Below are positions 7,845 through 16,526 of a stretch of 64,000 nucleotides of DNA, in pieces. Below the pieces are notes generated by a model. That model was given only the letters and a program-made list of their open reading frames with translations, had not been told where the DNA came from and made no database searches. A program made the translations under genes and the position numbers. The stretch comes from an uncultured Prevotella sp. (GTDB taxonomy: Bacteria > Bacteroidota > Bacteroidia > Bacteroidales > Bacteroidaceae). Positions within the stretch are counted from its first letter, which is position 1; every line of letters starts with the position of its first letter. The stretch spans positions 1 to 64,000 of the forward strand of contig CAJOCR010000003.1 of the NCBI GenBank assembly GCA_905236755.1, given 5' to 3'.

Positions 7845-10800
7845 AATGTTACGTTAATAGTGCAGCTATACGAGCGTGTAACAGGAGCACTACCATAGTC
7901 TATGCCAATGCGCTTTGGATCGTCAGAGAAGCTGTTGGTGTCAGGGTTGTAACCAGTGTAGTTGGTTATAGTAAAGAGGTTACGACCTGTCAGAGTGAGC
8001 TGCAAACCATTAATAGCCTTCCATTTGCGCACAGGCACATTCCATGTAAGGCTCAAACTGCCTAATCGCAAGAAACTACCATCCTCAACCATGCGGTCGG
8101 TAAGTTCGCTAAGTGGTGTGCCAAGCTTAGGATATTTTGTACTTGGGCTTTCAGCACGCCATGCCTCGTAGTATGCCTCTCTCAGAATATTATAATCGTA
8201 ATGTGTGTTGGTGTTATCAAGTAAGTTGGCATTTACTACCTGGTTGCCATACGAACCGTGGAACTGTGCCGACAGAGTGAAGTTCTTGTAAGTGAGAGAT
8301 GTATTAAAACCAAAGGTGAAGTCTGGGTTAGGATCGCCTAAGATAACACGGTCTTCAGTATTTATGGTTCCATCTTCATTGGTATCTATGTATGCTATGT
8401 CACCAGCTCCAAGGGCATTACCGTTGTAAACCAGCCCATGAGCCTCTTCATCGCTCTGGAAGATGCCATTGGTCTTATATCCCCAGAACAAACCTATTGG
8501 CTTGCCCTTGATAAAGATGTTAACAGGGAAGGCCGACGAACCGAAATGTGCAAGATTGGTACCGTAGTAAGCCTGATAGTATTCTGTGCCATACTTTGTT
8601 TCAGGCAGACCTAAGTCGGTGATTCGGTTTTTGTTATGCGACAGGTTGGCGCCAATGCTCCATGTGAAGTCTTTTGTACTCACAGGAATAGCATTAAATG
8701 CCACTTCAACACCATTATTCTGAATAGAACCGCAGTTCACGTAAAGCGAGCTGTAACCTGTTGACACTGCTGTGCTCATAGACTGCAGAATGTCGTTAGT
8801 CTCCTTATGATACACATCAACGCTGAAGGTCAGTCGGTTGTTCCACACACCAAAATCGAGTCCAGCATTCACCTGTGTTGTAGCCTCCCACTTTAAATCA
8901 GGATTGGCAATCTTACTTGGAGCCAAACCAACAAGATTAGTACCCGAACCAGTAGAATACTCTACATTGGTATAGGTGTTCTGTGTAGCATAAGCCGAGA
9001 TACTCTGATTACCTGTCATACCCCATCCAAAGCGCACTTTCAGGTTGCTCAGCCACTTGCTATCCTTCAGGAATGCTTCCTGATTGGCACGCCAAGCCAA
9101 CGCCAGCGAGGGGAAGAAACTATAGCGGTTGCTCTTCTGGAATTTACTTGAACCATCAACACGACCAGTAAGAGTTACAAGATAGCGATCAAGATAGTTA
9201 TAGTTCAAACGCACCAGCGATGAGGCTGTTGTCTCGTTAGTCAGCGAGTGTGAGTTTGTATATGTTTTGTTGGCATAAGCAATACCGTCAATACCAAGAG
9301 TCATAATAGAGAAATCCTCACCTACCATGCCGTAACGGTTCACATCACGACGTTCGTAGGTAACACCAGCTGTTCCTGACAGATGATGAACATTATTCAG
9401 GGTGTAATCGTAGTAGAGTAAAGCCTCAAGAGCTTTCTTCTGACTCTTCAGCTCACTGATACCCAACTGACCATTCACCTTCATACCTGTATAAAGACCT
9501 GTACCATACCAACGTGAACGTGTCTTGTCGCGAGTGTCATACGAGCCCATCAAATGGAAAGTCAATCCCTTGATAATCTTATAGTCGAAAGCTACAGAAG
9601 CCACAGCACGGTTTTCTTCTGAATGGTCGCTATAGTCGGTAAGCCAGTTTGTTGGGGTAAGCTGCAAACCAGTATCGTTATCATCATCTGGATCAACATC
9701 AGCAAAAGGCTTAGCAAGAACAGAGTGACGAGTCAGACTGGTATTGGAATTTCCCAATCCATCGGTACCTGCAGTCATGTCGTTGATGCGACGTACCAAA
9801 CTGAATGTACCCTTCAAACTCATATTCTGACTCAGTTTGTATTTATAGTTCACACGCAAGTCGGTCTGCGACAGTCCAGTCTTACGTATGATACCCTTAT
9901 CGTCGAGATAGCCACCAGCCACGAAATAGTTTGCCTTGTCGTTACCACCGGTTACCGACAAACGATATGACTGTGTTAGCGATGTATGAAACAGTTCTTT
10001 CTGCCAGTCACGGGTAACAGGATGAAAGGTGTCATTATAAGTATCTGCTTCCTTCTCGTTTCTGTATGCAACATACTCTTCGGCACTCAGCACATCAATA
10101 TGCTTACTTGCCTTACCAAACGAGAAACCTGTTGAAAGGTTCACCTTAGCCTTGCCACTCTTACCTTCCTTGGTGGTGATAAGAACAACACCATTTGATG
10201 CACGCGAACCATAGATAGCCGTTGCTGAAGCATCCTTCAACACCTCAATACTCTGAATGTCCTGTGGGTTGATGCCAGTAAGACCTGACTGAGTAGTCTG
10301 CACAGGGTCGCCACCAGTACCTGCATTTACTGCATTACCTGCATCCTCGGTAGCGTCGTCCATGATGATTCCATCGATAACATAGAGAGGTTCCTTGTTA
10401 CCATTAAGGGTTGAAGTACCACGAATGCGCACGTTGATGAGTCCGCCTAACTGTGAGTCACCGCCATTAACATACACACCAGGTGCATTACCCTGCAACA
10501 GATGGTCGATACCACTGTTGAATACTGCCTTGTCACGGTCCACAGTCACCGAAGCAACCGAACCAGTAAGGTCGCTCTTCTTCATCTGACCATAGCCCAC
10601 AACAACTACCTCATCCAAGCTGTGTGAATCTTCTTTCAGCGTTATATTCAGTTCACTGCTATTACCCACCTTTATTTTTTGAGTTAGAAAACCAATGTAG
10701 CTAACCTGTATGGTGCTACCCTTTTGAACAGTAAGTTTGTAGTGGCCATTAATATCAGTAACAGTAGCGTTTGTGGCACCTTTCTCGCCTACTGTAGCGC

Positions 10801-11188
10801 CTATCACGGGTTCACCGTTGTTATCGGTTATCACACCCGAAATTTTCTGCTTGTTAGTGTTTTTGTTTGGTTTTTCATTTTCCTGTTTCTTTGGCACGAT
10901 AATAATCTGGTTGCCTTTAATCTCAAAAGTGCAGTCTGTGTCTTTCAGCAGTTCCTCCATCACCTGAGCCACCGATTGTTTTTTCTGGCTTAGTTTCACG
11001 GTTTTGTTCACATTCAGTTTCGAAGCATTATAGGCAATTTTGTAGTTGCTCACCGCCTCAATCTTCTCGAATGCCTTTTTTAGTGTTGTGCGTTCATTAC
11101 CAAAAGACACATTCTGAGCCTGTAGAGACAGACAGCCTGCTATCAGCATGACGGCAGCCGTCTTCAGAATACGTTTTCTTTCTTTCAT
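7841..11188 (-). CDS. SusC/RagA-family TonB-dependent outer-membrane transporter with STN domain
   Basis: An outer-membrane beta-barrel that imports a ligand delivered by the SusD partner. From MKERKRILKT (1115 aa) the order is signal peptide, STN domain (NVSFGNERTTLKKAFEKIEA through about residue 100), carboxypeptidase-like CNA domain (ISGVITDNNGEPVIGATV), TonB box region (DEVVVVGYGQMKKSDLTGSV), plug, and a long barrel ending in a terminal Phe (CTINVTF). The STN domain is the part that signals to FecR in transporters with cell-surface signalling, matching the FecR and ECF-sigma genes upstream. An upstream in-frame ATG at 11287 lacks signal-peptide character. Confidence 0.95.
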   Translation of the reverse strand: MKERKRILKTAAVMLIAGCLSLQAQNVSFGNERTTLKKAFEKIEAVSNYKIAYNASKLNVNKTVKLSQKKQSVAQVMEELLKDTDCTFEIKGNQIIIVPKKQENEKPNKNTNKQKISGVITDNNGEPVIGATVGEKGATNATVTDINGHYKLTVQKGSTIQVSYIGFLTQKIKVGNSSELNITLKEDSHSLDEVVVVGYGQMKKSDLTGSVASVTVDRDKAVFNSGIDHLLQGNAPGVYVNGGDSQLGGLINVRIRGTSTLNGNKEPLYVIDGIIMDDATEDAGNAVNAGTGGDPVQTTQSGLTGINPQDIQSIEVLKDASATAIYGSRASNGVVLITTKEGKSGKAKVNLSTGFSFGKASKHIDVLSAEEYVAYRNEKEADTYNDTFHPVTRDWQKELFHTSLTQSYRLSVTGGNDKANYFVAGGYLDDKGIIRKTGLSQTDLRVNYKYKLSQNMSLKGTFSLVRRINDMTAGTDGLGNSNTSLTRHSVLAKPFADVDPDDDNDTGLQLTPTNWLTDYSDHSEENRAVASVAFDYKIIKGLTFHLMGSYDTRDKTRSRWYGTGLYTGMKVNGQLGISELKSQKKALEALLYYDYTLNNVHHLSGTAGVTYERRDVNRYGMVGEDFSIMTLGIDGIAYANKTYTNSHSLTNETTASSLVRLNYNYLDRYLVTLTGRVDGSSKFQKSNRYSFFPSLALAWRANQEAFLKDSKWLSNLKVRFGWGMTGNQSISAYATQNTYTNVEYSTGSGTNLVGLAPSKIANPDLKWEATTQVNAGLDFGVWNNRLTFSVDVYHKETNDILQSMSTAVSTGYSSLYVNCGSIQNNGVEVAFNAIPVSTKDFTWSIGANLSHNKNRITDLGLPETKYGTEYYQAYYGTNLAHFGSSAFPVNIFIKGKPIGLFWGYKTNGIFQSDEEAHGLVYNGNALGAGDIAYIDTNEDGTINTEDRVILGDPNPDFTFGFNTSLTYKNFTLSAQFHGSYGNQVVNANLLDNTNTHYDYNILREAYYEAWRAESPSTKYPKLGTPLSELTDRMVEDGSFLRLGSLSLTWNVPVRKWKAINGLQLTLTGRNLFTITNYTGYNPDTNSFSDDPKRIGIDYGSAPVTRSYSCTINVTF

Positions 11189-11291
11189 TTTAGGTTTTAA
11201 ATTTAAATAATTAATAGATAGGTTACGCATAAGACACAACAAACACCCTCTTACACCCAAGCGCAAGAAGTTAAAGAGTGTTAACAATTAA

Positions 11292-12278
11292 TTATTTAAT
11301 AAAGATTTCGTTTCCGTCAATCTCGTAGTTTAGTTGTGGTATCAGCATCTTTATAACCTTCATGATATCTTCTATTTTGTCATCGGCATTAAAGTGTGCA
11401 CGGATAGTCTGGTTGTTATATCGGCTATTCTGCACATGAATCTTAACGTTGTATGCACGTTCTATCTGTTGCAGAGCATAAATAAGCTTTGCTTCCTCAA
11501 AATACATAGCAGGGACACGCCACACCGAATAGTCGGGAGCATTAACCTGTCGTAGTTCGGTTTCACCAGTCTTGGTATCTAAAAGCAACTGGTCGTTAGG
11601 CTGCAGCACATAAGGACTCTTCTGCCCTGACACATTAACTTCAAGACTACCCGTCTGCAGGGTAACAGCCACTTGCGGATTAGAAGGATAAGAGAACACA
11701 TTAAACGACGTTCCTCTCACCTTTAGTTTCATCTTGTTTATATCCACTGTAAACGGATGGCTGACATTCTTCTTCACTTCAAAGAAGCCCTCGCCAGTAA
11801 GACACACATTACGTTCTTTAGACAAGAAACGCGATGGATAAGTAAGCGAACTGCCACCATTCAGCCACACAACTGAACTGTCGGGCAACACTATCTTGGT
11901 TCGCTCGCCATAGGCTGCAAATTTGTGAACAAACACCACACCAGAATACAGCTTCTCTTTTTCTGTTGCAGAAAAATAGAAATAAGCTGCTGCTCCAAGC
12001 ATTATGACAGGTACCAGCCAAATGGCAACCATCTTCATCCATGGGAAACGCTCCTCTTCTTCATCATCATTCATAAGAGCAGACGACAGTCTTGCAAAGG
12101 CCTCCTCAGTCTTTGCATCATCAGCTGCAACCTCGTCGCACTCTACCCATACCCTGCGTAAAGCACCATCGGCATCATCACCACCAAGTGCAATACGCTG
12201 CTGCACCTTCGTGGCTATCTCACCCTTTACATCGTGGTGAAAGAAATAATCGACGATTTGTTGTATGTATCTGCTCAT
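11292..12278 (-). CDS. FecR-family anti-sigma factor
   Basis: An inner-membrane anti-sigma regulator of 328 aa. A short cytoplasmic N-terminal part of about 75 residues is followed by one membrane segment (about 80-105, MVAIWLVPVIMLGAAAYFYF) and the periplasmic FecR domain (LPDSSVVWLNGGSSLTYPSR … VRGTSFNV). The C-terminal DUF4974-type segment is the part expected to touch the SusC STN domain. It lies between the ECF sigma gene and susC on the same strand, which is the usual order for trans-envelope signalling in Bacteroidetes. Confidence 0.94.
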   Translation of the reverse strand: MSRYIQQIVDYFFHHDVKGEIATKVQQRIALGGDDADGALRRVWVECDEVAADDAKTEEAFARLSSALMNDDEEEERFPWMKMVAIWLVPVIMLGAAAYFYFSATEKEKLYSGVVFVHKFAAYGERTKIVLPDSSVVWLNGGSSLTYPSRFLSKERNVCLTGEGFFEVKKNVSHPFTVDINKMKLKVRGTSFNVFSYPSNPQVAVTLQTGSLEVNVSGQKSPYVLQPNDQLLLDTKTGETELRQVNAPDYSVWRVPAMYFEEAKLIYALQQIERAYNVKIHVQNSRYNNQTIRAHFNADDKIEDIMKVIKMLIPQLNYEIDGNEIFIK

Positions 12279-12298
12279 ATATTATTATTTATGTACTT

Positions 12299-12405
12299 AA
12301 GAAGTTTAAAGGAGTTATGCCGCTATTTTGAATTATTATTCTATATTCATTATTCAATAGCGAAGCGTTGTCTTCTATCTCCTTAATAACTCCTTCTAAC
12401 TTCTT
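12299..12405. repeat. Imperfect inverted repeat between sigma and fecR genes
   Basis: Arms 12299-12318 and 12386-12405 match as reverse complements at 18 of 20 positions, and the left arm runs into the shared motif GGAGTTATGCCGC (12311-12323). The element sits inside the presumed operon, so it could shape transcript processing between the two regulators. Confidence 0.65.
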
Positions 12406-12430
12406 CAAACATAGACAAGCCAAACTTATT

Positions 12431-12994
12431 CTATACCCAATTCAAAAGCAACAAAATAAGTATTTTTAGCATTTTACGAATATCGCCCAAAGCCAGATTA
12501 AGATGATTCTCAACTGTTTTCTTCTGTAGCCCCAGCTTTTCAGCTATCTCGTCATTGGTCAGCCCTTCCTCTCTGCTCATTCTATAAATAGTTTGTCGCT
12601 GCGGTGGCATATTCTGCACTATCATATCTATCAGCAGCTTCATGTCGCTCGCCTCTATCTGTTCCTGAGGCGATGTTCCAGAAGCACATCTTTCGCCTAT
12701 GCAATCAATATCTATCGTCACCTTACGCGATGCAATAAAGTTCAGCACAGTATGCTTTGTCATAACATAGATATATGCATCAAGGTTCTCTACACTCAGC
12801 AACTTTTCACGTTTTGTCCACAGATTAATAAACACCATCTGAGTCACATCCTCAGCATCAGCTTCATTCTTTATGAATCCGAGAGCAAACGCATACACCT
12901 TTGGATAAAACACACTAAAAACCCTATGAAAAGCCCTTCTGCTTCTCATTGCAAGCTCTTCTATCGTCTCTTTATCAATTAGGTTAATTAGCAT
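12431..12994 (-). CDS. ECF-type RNA polymerase sigma-70 factor
   Basis: A 187-residue extracytoplasmic-function sigma factor. Region 2 is visible in RAFHRVFSVFYPKVYAFALG and in DAEDVTQMVFINLWTKRE. Region 4 with its helix-turn-helix is visible in MPPQRQTIYRMSREEGLTND followed by EIAEKLGLQKKTVENHL. It heads the FecR–SusC–SusD cluster and is expected to switch those genes on when the SusC ligand is sensed. A -7 box lies about 70 bases upstream, so it may also be transcribed by the housekeeping sigma factor. Confidence 0.95.
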   Translation of the reverse strand: MLINLIDKETIEELAMRSRRAFHRVFSVFYPKVYAFALGFIKNEADAEDVTQMVFINLWTKREKLLSVENLDAYIYVMTKHTVLNFIASRKVTIDIDCIGERCASGTSPQEQIEASDMKLLIDMIVQNMPPQRQTIYRMSREEGLTNDEIAEKLGLQKKTVENHLNLALGDIRKMLKILILLLLNWV

Positions 12995-13066
12995 ATTAAT
13001 CCGTCGTGCTTAAATCATTCTTTCAGATCATGTTGTTCATGTGATATTATTCAATAAATTCGCCCG

Positions 13067-13074
13067 CAAATGTA
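13067..13074 (-). promoter_or_regulatory. -7 box of the ECF sigma gene
   Basis: TACATTTG on the minus strand fits TAnnTTTG; a CAAA (TTTG on the minus strand) lies 18 bases further upstream at 13093. Confidence 0.5.
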
Positions 13075-13154
13075 ACAAAATTATTCGAAATACAAAAACT
13101 CGCTGAGAAATAATAAATCTAATACACCTTTGTTTTCTCTAAAATAAATACAAA

Positions 13155-13187
13155 TTATCTCGACAAGTTTTTTTCTCATCGAGATAA
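13155..13187 (-). terminator. Hairpin downstream of the DUF4846 gene
   Basis: Perfect 9-bp arms TTATCTCGA (13155-13163) and TCGAGATAA (13179-13187), followed on the minus strand by a T-rich stretch. It lies about 30 bases after the DUF4846 stop and before the ECF sigma promoter. Confidence 0.65.
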
Positions 13188-13215
13188 AAAAGAAACAAGC
13201 GCTGAAAGTACGGAA

Positions 13216-14022
13216 TTAATTATTGAATCGCATGGCGTAGTTTCCCTTGAAAATCCAACCTGGTGTTACTACTTCCTTGTCACTTTGTGAAATTGGGAAC
13301 CAATTATTAAAGATTTCTATTTCTTGAGCAGGAGTGTAGCCTTGTGCAAGCAGGAGTGCTTTCTCACCTTTTGCATTTACAATTTCATCAACAATGATTA
13401 CCACGTGTCCAGGATAACCACCATTAATCAACACATCGCCAATGGTGAGTTCCTTTGGCTGAATCCTCTTTAATTCACGACTCAATGAGGCTGTACCTGC
13501 ATAAACGAATACCAGACTGAGATATTTCCTAAATGTTGCATAAGAATAGTCACGCTTTGCGTCTTTACGCCATGTGCATACCCAATTACGTGTGTTCACA
13601 TGAATTCGCTGTCCTTCAGCCCATTTCACATAATCAGCACGAAAACCGTTGTCGAAGTTAAAATGAATCTTACTATATTGCTTTGTCTTCCACAGCCATT
13701 GGGCTCTCAAGAAAATAACAGCATCAGCACATTGTTCTGCCTGATTATGACCAAAATCTATATCCACAACTGCGCCTTCATAATGATTTGATTTTATAGA
13801 ACCATTATAATAGTGCAAGTCAGAAAAAGGCTTTTTCAATGGCAGATTTCTAAGATACTCTGCAAAGCTACCCTTCTTAACCTGTACCTTTCTATATCCA
13901 GAAGGTGCAGGAAAGCGCTCTTTAGATTGCTGTTTGGTTGCAACGCTCTTTGTTTTTGCCTGAGTTGCAGGATTTCCACAGCTGGCAAACATAATAATCA
14001 TTATCACAAATAGATATTTCAT
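13216..14022 (-). CDS. DUF4846 domain lipoprotein
   Basis: A 268-residue predicted lipoprotein: MKYLFVIMIIMFASC with lipobox Cys15, then a DUF4846 domain running from RFPAPSGYRKVQVKKGSFAE to the end. The domain keeps the recognisable HYYNGSIKSNHYEGAVVDID and QCADAVIFLRA stretches and ends with GYPGHVVIIVDE and LAQGYTPAQE. The biochemical role of DUF4846 is not known to me. An alternative start 21 bases upstream (MIKILLSMKY) is possible. The gene is monocistronic, with a long 5' leader if the promoter at 14214 is right, and that promoter overlaps a perfect palindrome. Confidence 0.85.
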   Translation of the reverse strand: MKYLFVIMIIMFASCGNPATQAKTKSVATKQQSKERFPAPSGYRKVQVKKGSFAEYLRNLPLKKPFSDLHYYNGSIKSNHYEGAVVDIDFGHNQAEQCADAVIFLRAQWLWKTKQYSKIHFNFDNGFRADYVKWAEGQRIHVNTRNWVCTWRKDAKRDYSYATFRKYLSLVFVYAGTASLSRELKRIQPKELTIGDVLINGGYPGHVVIIVDEIVNAKGEKALLLAQGYTPAQEIEIFNNWFPISQSDKEVVTPGWIFKGNYAMRFNN

Positions 14023-14199
14023 GCTTAATAATATTTTGATCATTAGTTTCTTAAAAAACTGAATGTAAACAAAAATCAAAATCCATAAATTCTCTTCCTT
14101 ATTCGTGCTTTTCTGCAGCCTGTTAGAGAAATTTTACTCGTGCACTAAGAAAAAATTACTACCCTGTAGGACCGCAAATTTCGTTGCATTTTATCCGTC

Positions 14200-14221
14200 T
14201 TGCAACTATGTTGCAAAGATA
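14200..14221 (-). promoter_or_regulatory. Promoter and operator-like palindrome of the DUF4846 gene
   Basis: TATCTTTG (minus strand, 14214-14221) matches the -7 box. Overlapping it is TTGCAACTATGTTGCAA (14200-14216), a perfect palindrome with 7-bp arms and a 3-base centre, placed where a repressor would cover the -7 box and start site. The regulator is unknown. Confidence 0.5.
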
Positions 14222-14302
14222 CAAAACAATATCATATTTTGCAAATATTTTCGCAGTTTTTTTAGCTACTAATATATTTTTTCTTTTACTTCAAAACCGA
14301 AC

Positions 14303-14533
14303 TTTCCCACTTTCCCACTTTCCCACTTAGGACATTAAGGTTTTTCACTTTTCAATTAGAATTGAAAATACAAATCCTTTATTATAATATATAATTTAAT
14401 TATATATTATAATAATATTAATATACTTATAAATTGCAAGAAAGAATATTTAAAAAACTCCTAATTCCTAACCACTAACTACTAACTTCAAAAAACCTTA
14501 ATGTCCTAAGTGGGAAAGTGGGAAAGTGGGAAA
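14303..14533. repeat. 43-bp perfect inverted repeat around an A/T palindrome
   Basis: Arms 14303-14345 and 14491-14533 are exact reverse complements over 43 bases. Each arm is three copies of an 8-bp unit (TTTCCCAC, or GTGGGAAA on the other side) plus a unique 19-bp part. The 145-base interior holds a small perfect hairpin (TTCAATT-AG-AATTGAA, about 14351-14366) and a 33-bp A/T palindrome with 16-bp arms (14381-14396 and 14398-14413). No coding frame spans it. The design matches the element at 3898-4070. Confidence 0.88.
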
Positions 14534-14597
14534 CCTCCACCTACTCTTTTATCCCATTTTTTTTAGAAAAATGATACATATATTCGGAAAAATTTAT

Positions 14598-14605
14598 TAT
14601 CTTTG
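14598..14605 (+). promoter_or_regulatory. -7 box of the GH25 gene
   Basis: TATCTTTG matches TAnnTTTG and lies 15 bases before the ATG at 14621. This also argues against an upstream TTG start, which would overlap the promoter. Confidence 0.6.
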
Positions 14606-14620
14606 TATGTAATAAAACAC

Positions 14621-16369
14621 ATGTCAAAAATGGAAATAAGATATATTGAAAAACGATTCACACCTGCACTAATAACAGTACTTGCAACGCTATCGACACT
14701 AATCTGGACAACATACAGATTATGGCCTGACAACGACGAAGAACTAAAGGCTTCGCGCATTACCGTGGAGCGCACATATTACTATGTGATTACGCAAAAC
14801 GGCAAGCCAATGCTCTACATGGCTGATATTTCTGCCGACACACTGATGCAGCGCATGTCGTGGAACAAAGATTCTATCAACAAGAGTCACCGACTGACAC
14901 AGGGCTATTGGATGAATAGTTTCTGGATGGTTCCTTCATGTAACGGAAAACTGGTTACACTGAAAACAGACACAGCCGACATTAGCACAAAGAACATCAA
15001 CCTCAAGAGATTTATAGCCCACGAGATCGACACCCTAAAGCACATAATAAAGGTGGGCAAGACAAAGCAGAACAACTGTCGCTATTACCTACGTGTGCAC
15101 GGCGTGCAGGATGAAGGCTATGATATTGTGGCTAAGTTTGCTACTGAAAACCACGCCAAGCTGGATTCAAGTATAAGATGCCTGAACATACTTACTGAGC
15201 TACAGAAGAACGAAGGCAAAGGCGATATAAAGATAAGAAAAATAGAAACTTATACAGCGAAAAACGACAAGCGCATAAAGTTTAACTTTGCGGAACAACA
15301 CAAGGACAATCCACGAAACTATGCTATTCTGCAAACAACCAACAAAAACACGCCTGACGAAGCCTATGCACTTAGCAAGCGCCCAGATGTTGTGAGGAAA
15401 TATTTTCCATCGCCTTCAGCAATAGAAATGGCTATAAAGAACAATAAAATAGCCCAGCCCGACACTGCATCGGTTCATTATTATGGCGAACATAACAAGA
15501 AAGGACAATATCACGGACACGGCATTCTTGTGAGCAAGACTGGCAATATTTACGAGGGTCACTGGAACGAAGGCCAGCGCGATGGCTGGGGTGTAGCTTT
15601 CTCTGAGAGTGGTCGTTTGCGTGTGGGCGAATGGAAAAAGGATGTTTTCAAGGGCGAACGCCTTACCTATACTTCAGACCGTATATATGGCATCGACATC
15701 TCAAAGCACCAGCACATTAAAGGCAAGCATAAGTATGATATTGACTGGGGAAAACTCAGAATAACCTCACTCGGATATATCAGCAAGAAGAAAGTAAAAG
15801 GAAGCATCGACTACCCTATCTCGTTTATATACATAAAGAGTACCGAAGGAAAAACTGTTGTAAACAAGTTCTACAGGAAGGATTACAAGGATGCCAAGGC
15901 ACACGGCTACCGCGTGGGCACATATCACTTCTTCTCAACAACAAGCAGCGCAACAGAGCAAGCCAACAACTTCCTAAAGAACTCGTGGGTTGCACAGGGC
16001 GATTTTCCACCAGTACTGGATGTAGAACCTTTTCCTTCACAAATAAAGAAGATGGGTGGTGCCGAGGTTATGTGGGCTCGCGTGAGAGCATGGCTGAAGA
16101 TAGTGCAGCAAAAAACAGGCAGAAAACCCGTTCTGTATATCTCGCAAAGTTTTGTGAACAAATACCTGCCATTAGCTCCCGACATAAAGGATAATTACCA
16201 AGTGTGGATAGCACGATATGGTGAATACAAACCTGATGTACAGCTACTTTTCTGGCAGCTATGCCCTGACGGCAAGGTAAGAGGTATTCACGGCGATGTA
16301 GATATAAACGTGTTTAACGGCTACAAACAAGAATATTCTTCGTTTTTGCGCTCACCGCACATTTATTAG
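14621..16369 (+). CDS. Membrane-anchored MORN-repeat / GH25 lysozyme fusion
   Basis: A 582-residue predicted peptidoglycan muramidase. A membrane segment lies near residues 14-35 (TPALITVLATLSTLIWTTYR region). About 250 residues without a recognised domain follow. MORN-type repeats come next (GQYHGHGILVSKTGNIYEGH, then EGQRDGWGVAF … GEWKKDVFKGERLTY). Then comes a GH25 domain from YGIDISKHQ (Asp359) with the catalytic DVE pair at Asp467 and Glu469, and GTYHFFS and FWQL motifs. The last ~15 codons overlap a tilS fragment on the other strand, so the native C terminus was probably replaced. Start chosen downstream of the -7 box. Confidence 0.88.
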   Translation: MSKMEIRYIEKRFTPALITVLATLSTLIWTTYRLWPDNDEELKASRITVERTYYYVITQNGKPMLYMADISADTLMQRMSWNKDSINKSHRLTQGYWMNSFWMVPSCNGKLVTLKTDTADISTKNINLKRFIAHEIDTLKHIIKVGKTKQNNCRYYLRVHGVQDEGYDIVAKFATENHAKLDSSIRCLNILTELQKNEGKGDIKIRKIETYTAKNDKRIKFNFAEQHKDNPRNYAILQTTNKNTPDEAYALSKRPDVVRKYFPSPSAIEMAIKNNKIAQPDTASVHYYGEHNKKGQYHGHGILVSKTGNIYEGHWNEGQRDGWGVAFSESGRLRVGEWKKDVFKGERLTYTSDRIYGIDISKHQHIKGKHKYDIDWGKLRITSLGYISKKKVKGSIDYPISFIYIKSTEGKTVVNKFYRKDYKDAKAHGYRVGTYHFFSTTSSATEQANNFLKNSWVAQGDFPPVLDVEPFPSQIKKMGGAEVMWARVRAWLKIVQQKTGRKPVLYISQSFVNKYLPLAPDIKDNYQVWIARYGEYKPDVQLLFWQLCPDGKVRGIHGDVDINVFNGYKQEYSSFLRSPHIY

Positions 16370-16526
16370 ACACACGTAAGCCAGGAAGCCAGATGATGAT
16401 ACCTGTGGCATCTACAAGGACGAGCTGGGCACGCTTTTCAAAGATATTAAGTTTGTTATCGGTTAGGAAATCACTAACCAGTTTACTACCCTTCATGCCA
16501 TAAGGCACAAAGCGGTCACCCTGCTT
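16325..16526 (-). pseudogene. 3' fragment of tilS (tRNA-Ile lysidine synthetase)
   Basis: Reading from about 16526 down, the minus strand encodes KQGDRFVPYGMKGSKLVSDF, then LTDNKLNIFEKRAQLVLVDA and IIIWLPGLRVSN. This is the C-terminal domain of TilS and aligns without gaps to the end of the intact TilS at 23062-24438, with roughly three quarters of residues identical. The N-terminal catalytic half is absent. The 5' edge joins a glycosyltransferase fragment in a different frame within 16521-16530, where both genes would share AAAGCAGG-like sequence. The 3' edge runs into the end of the GH25 gene. Confidence 0.9.

Larger units (their letters stand above)
14023..14597. other. Spacer between divergent genes, dominated by a large inverted repeat
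   Basis: No gene is supported here. It contains the promoter and operator-like palindrome of the DUF4846 gene (14200-14221) and the nested inverted repeat 14303-14533. Confidence 0.7.
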
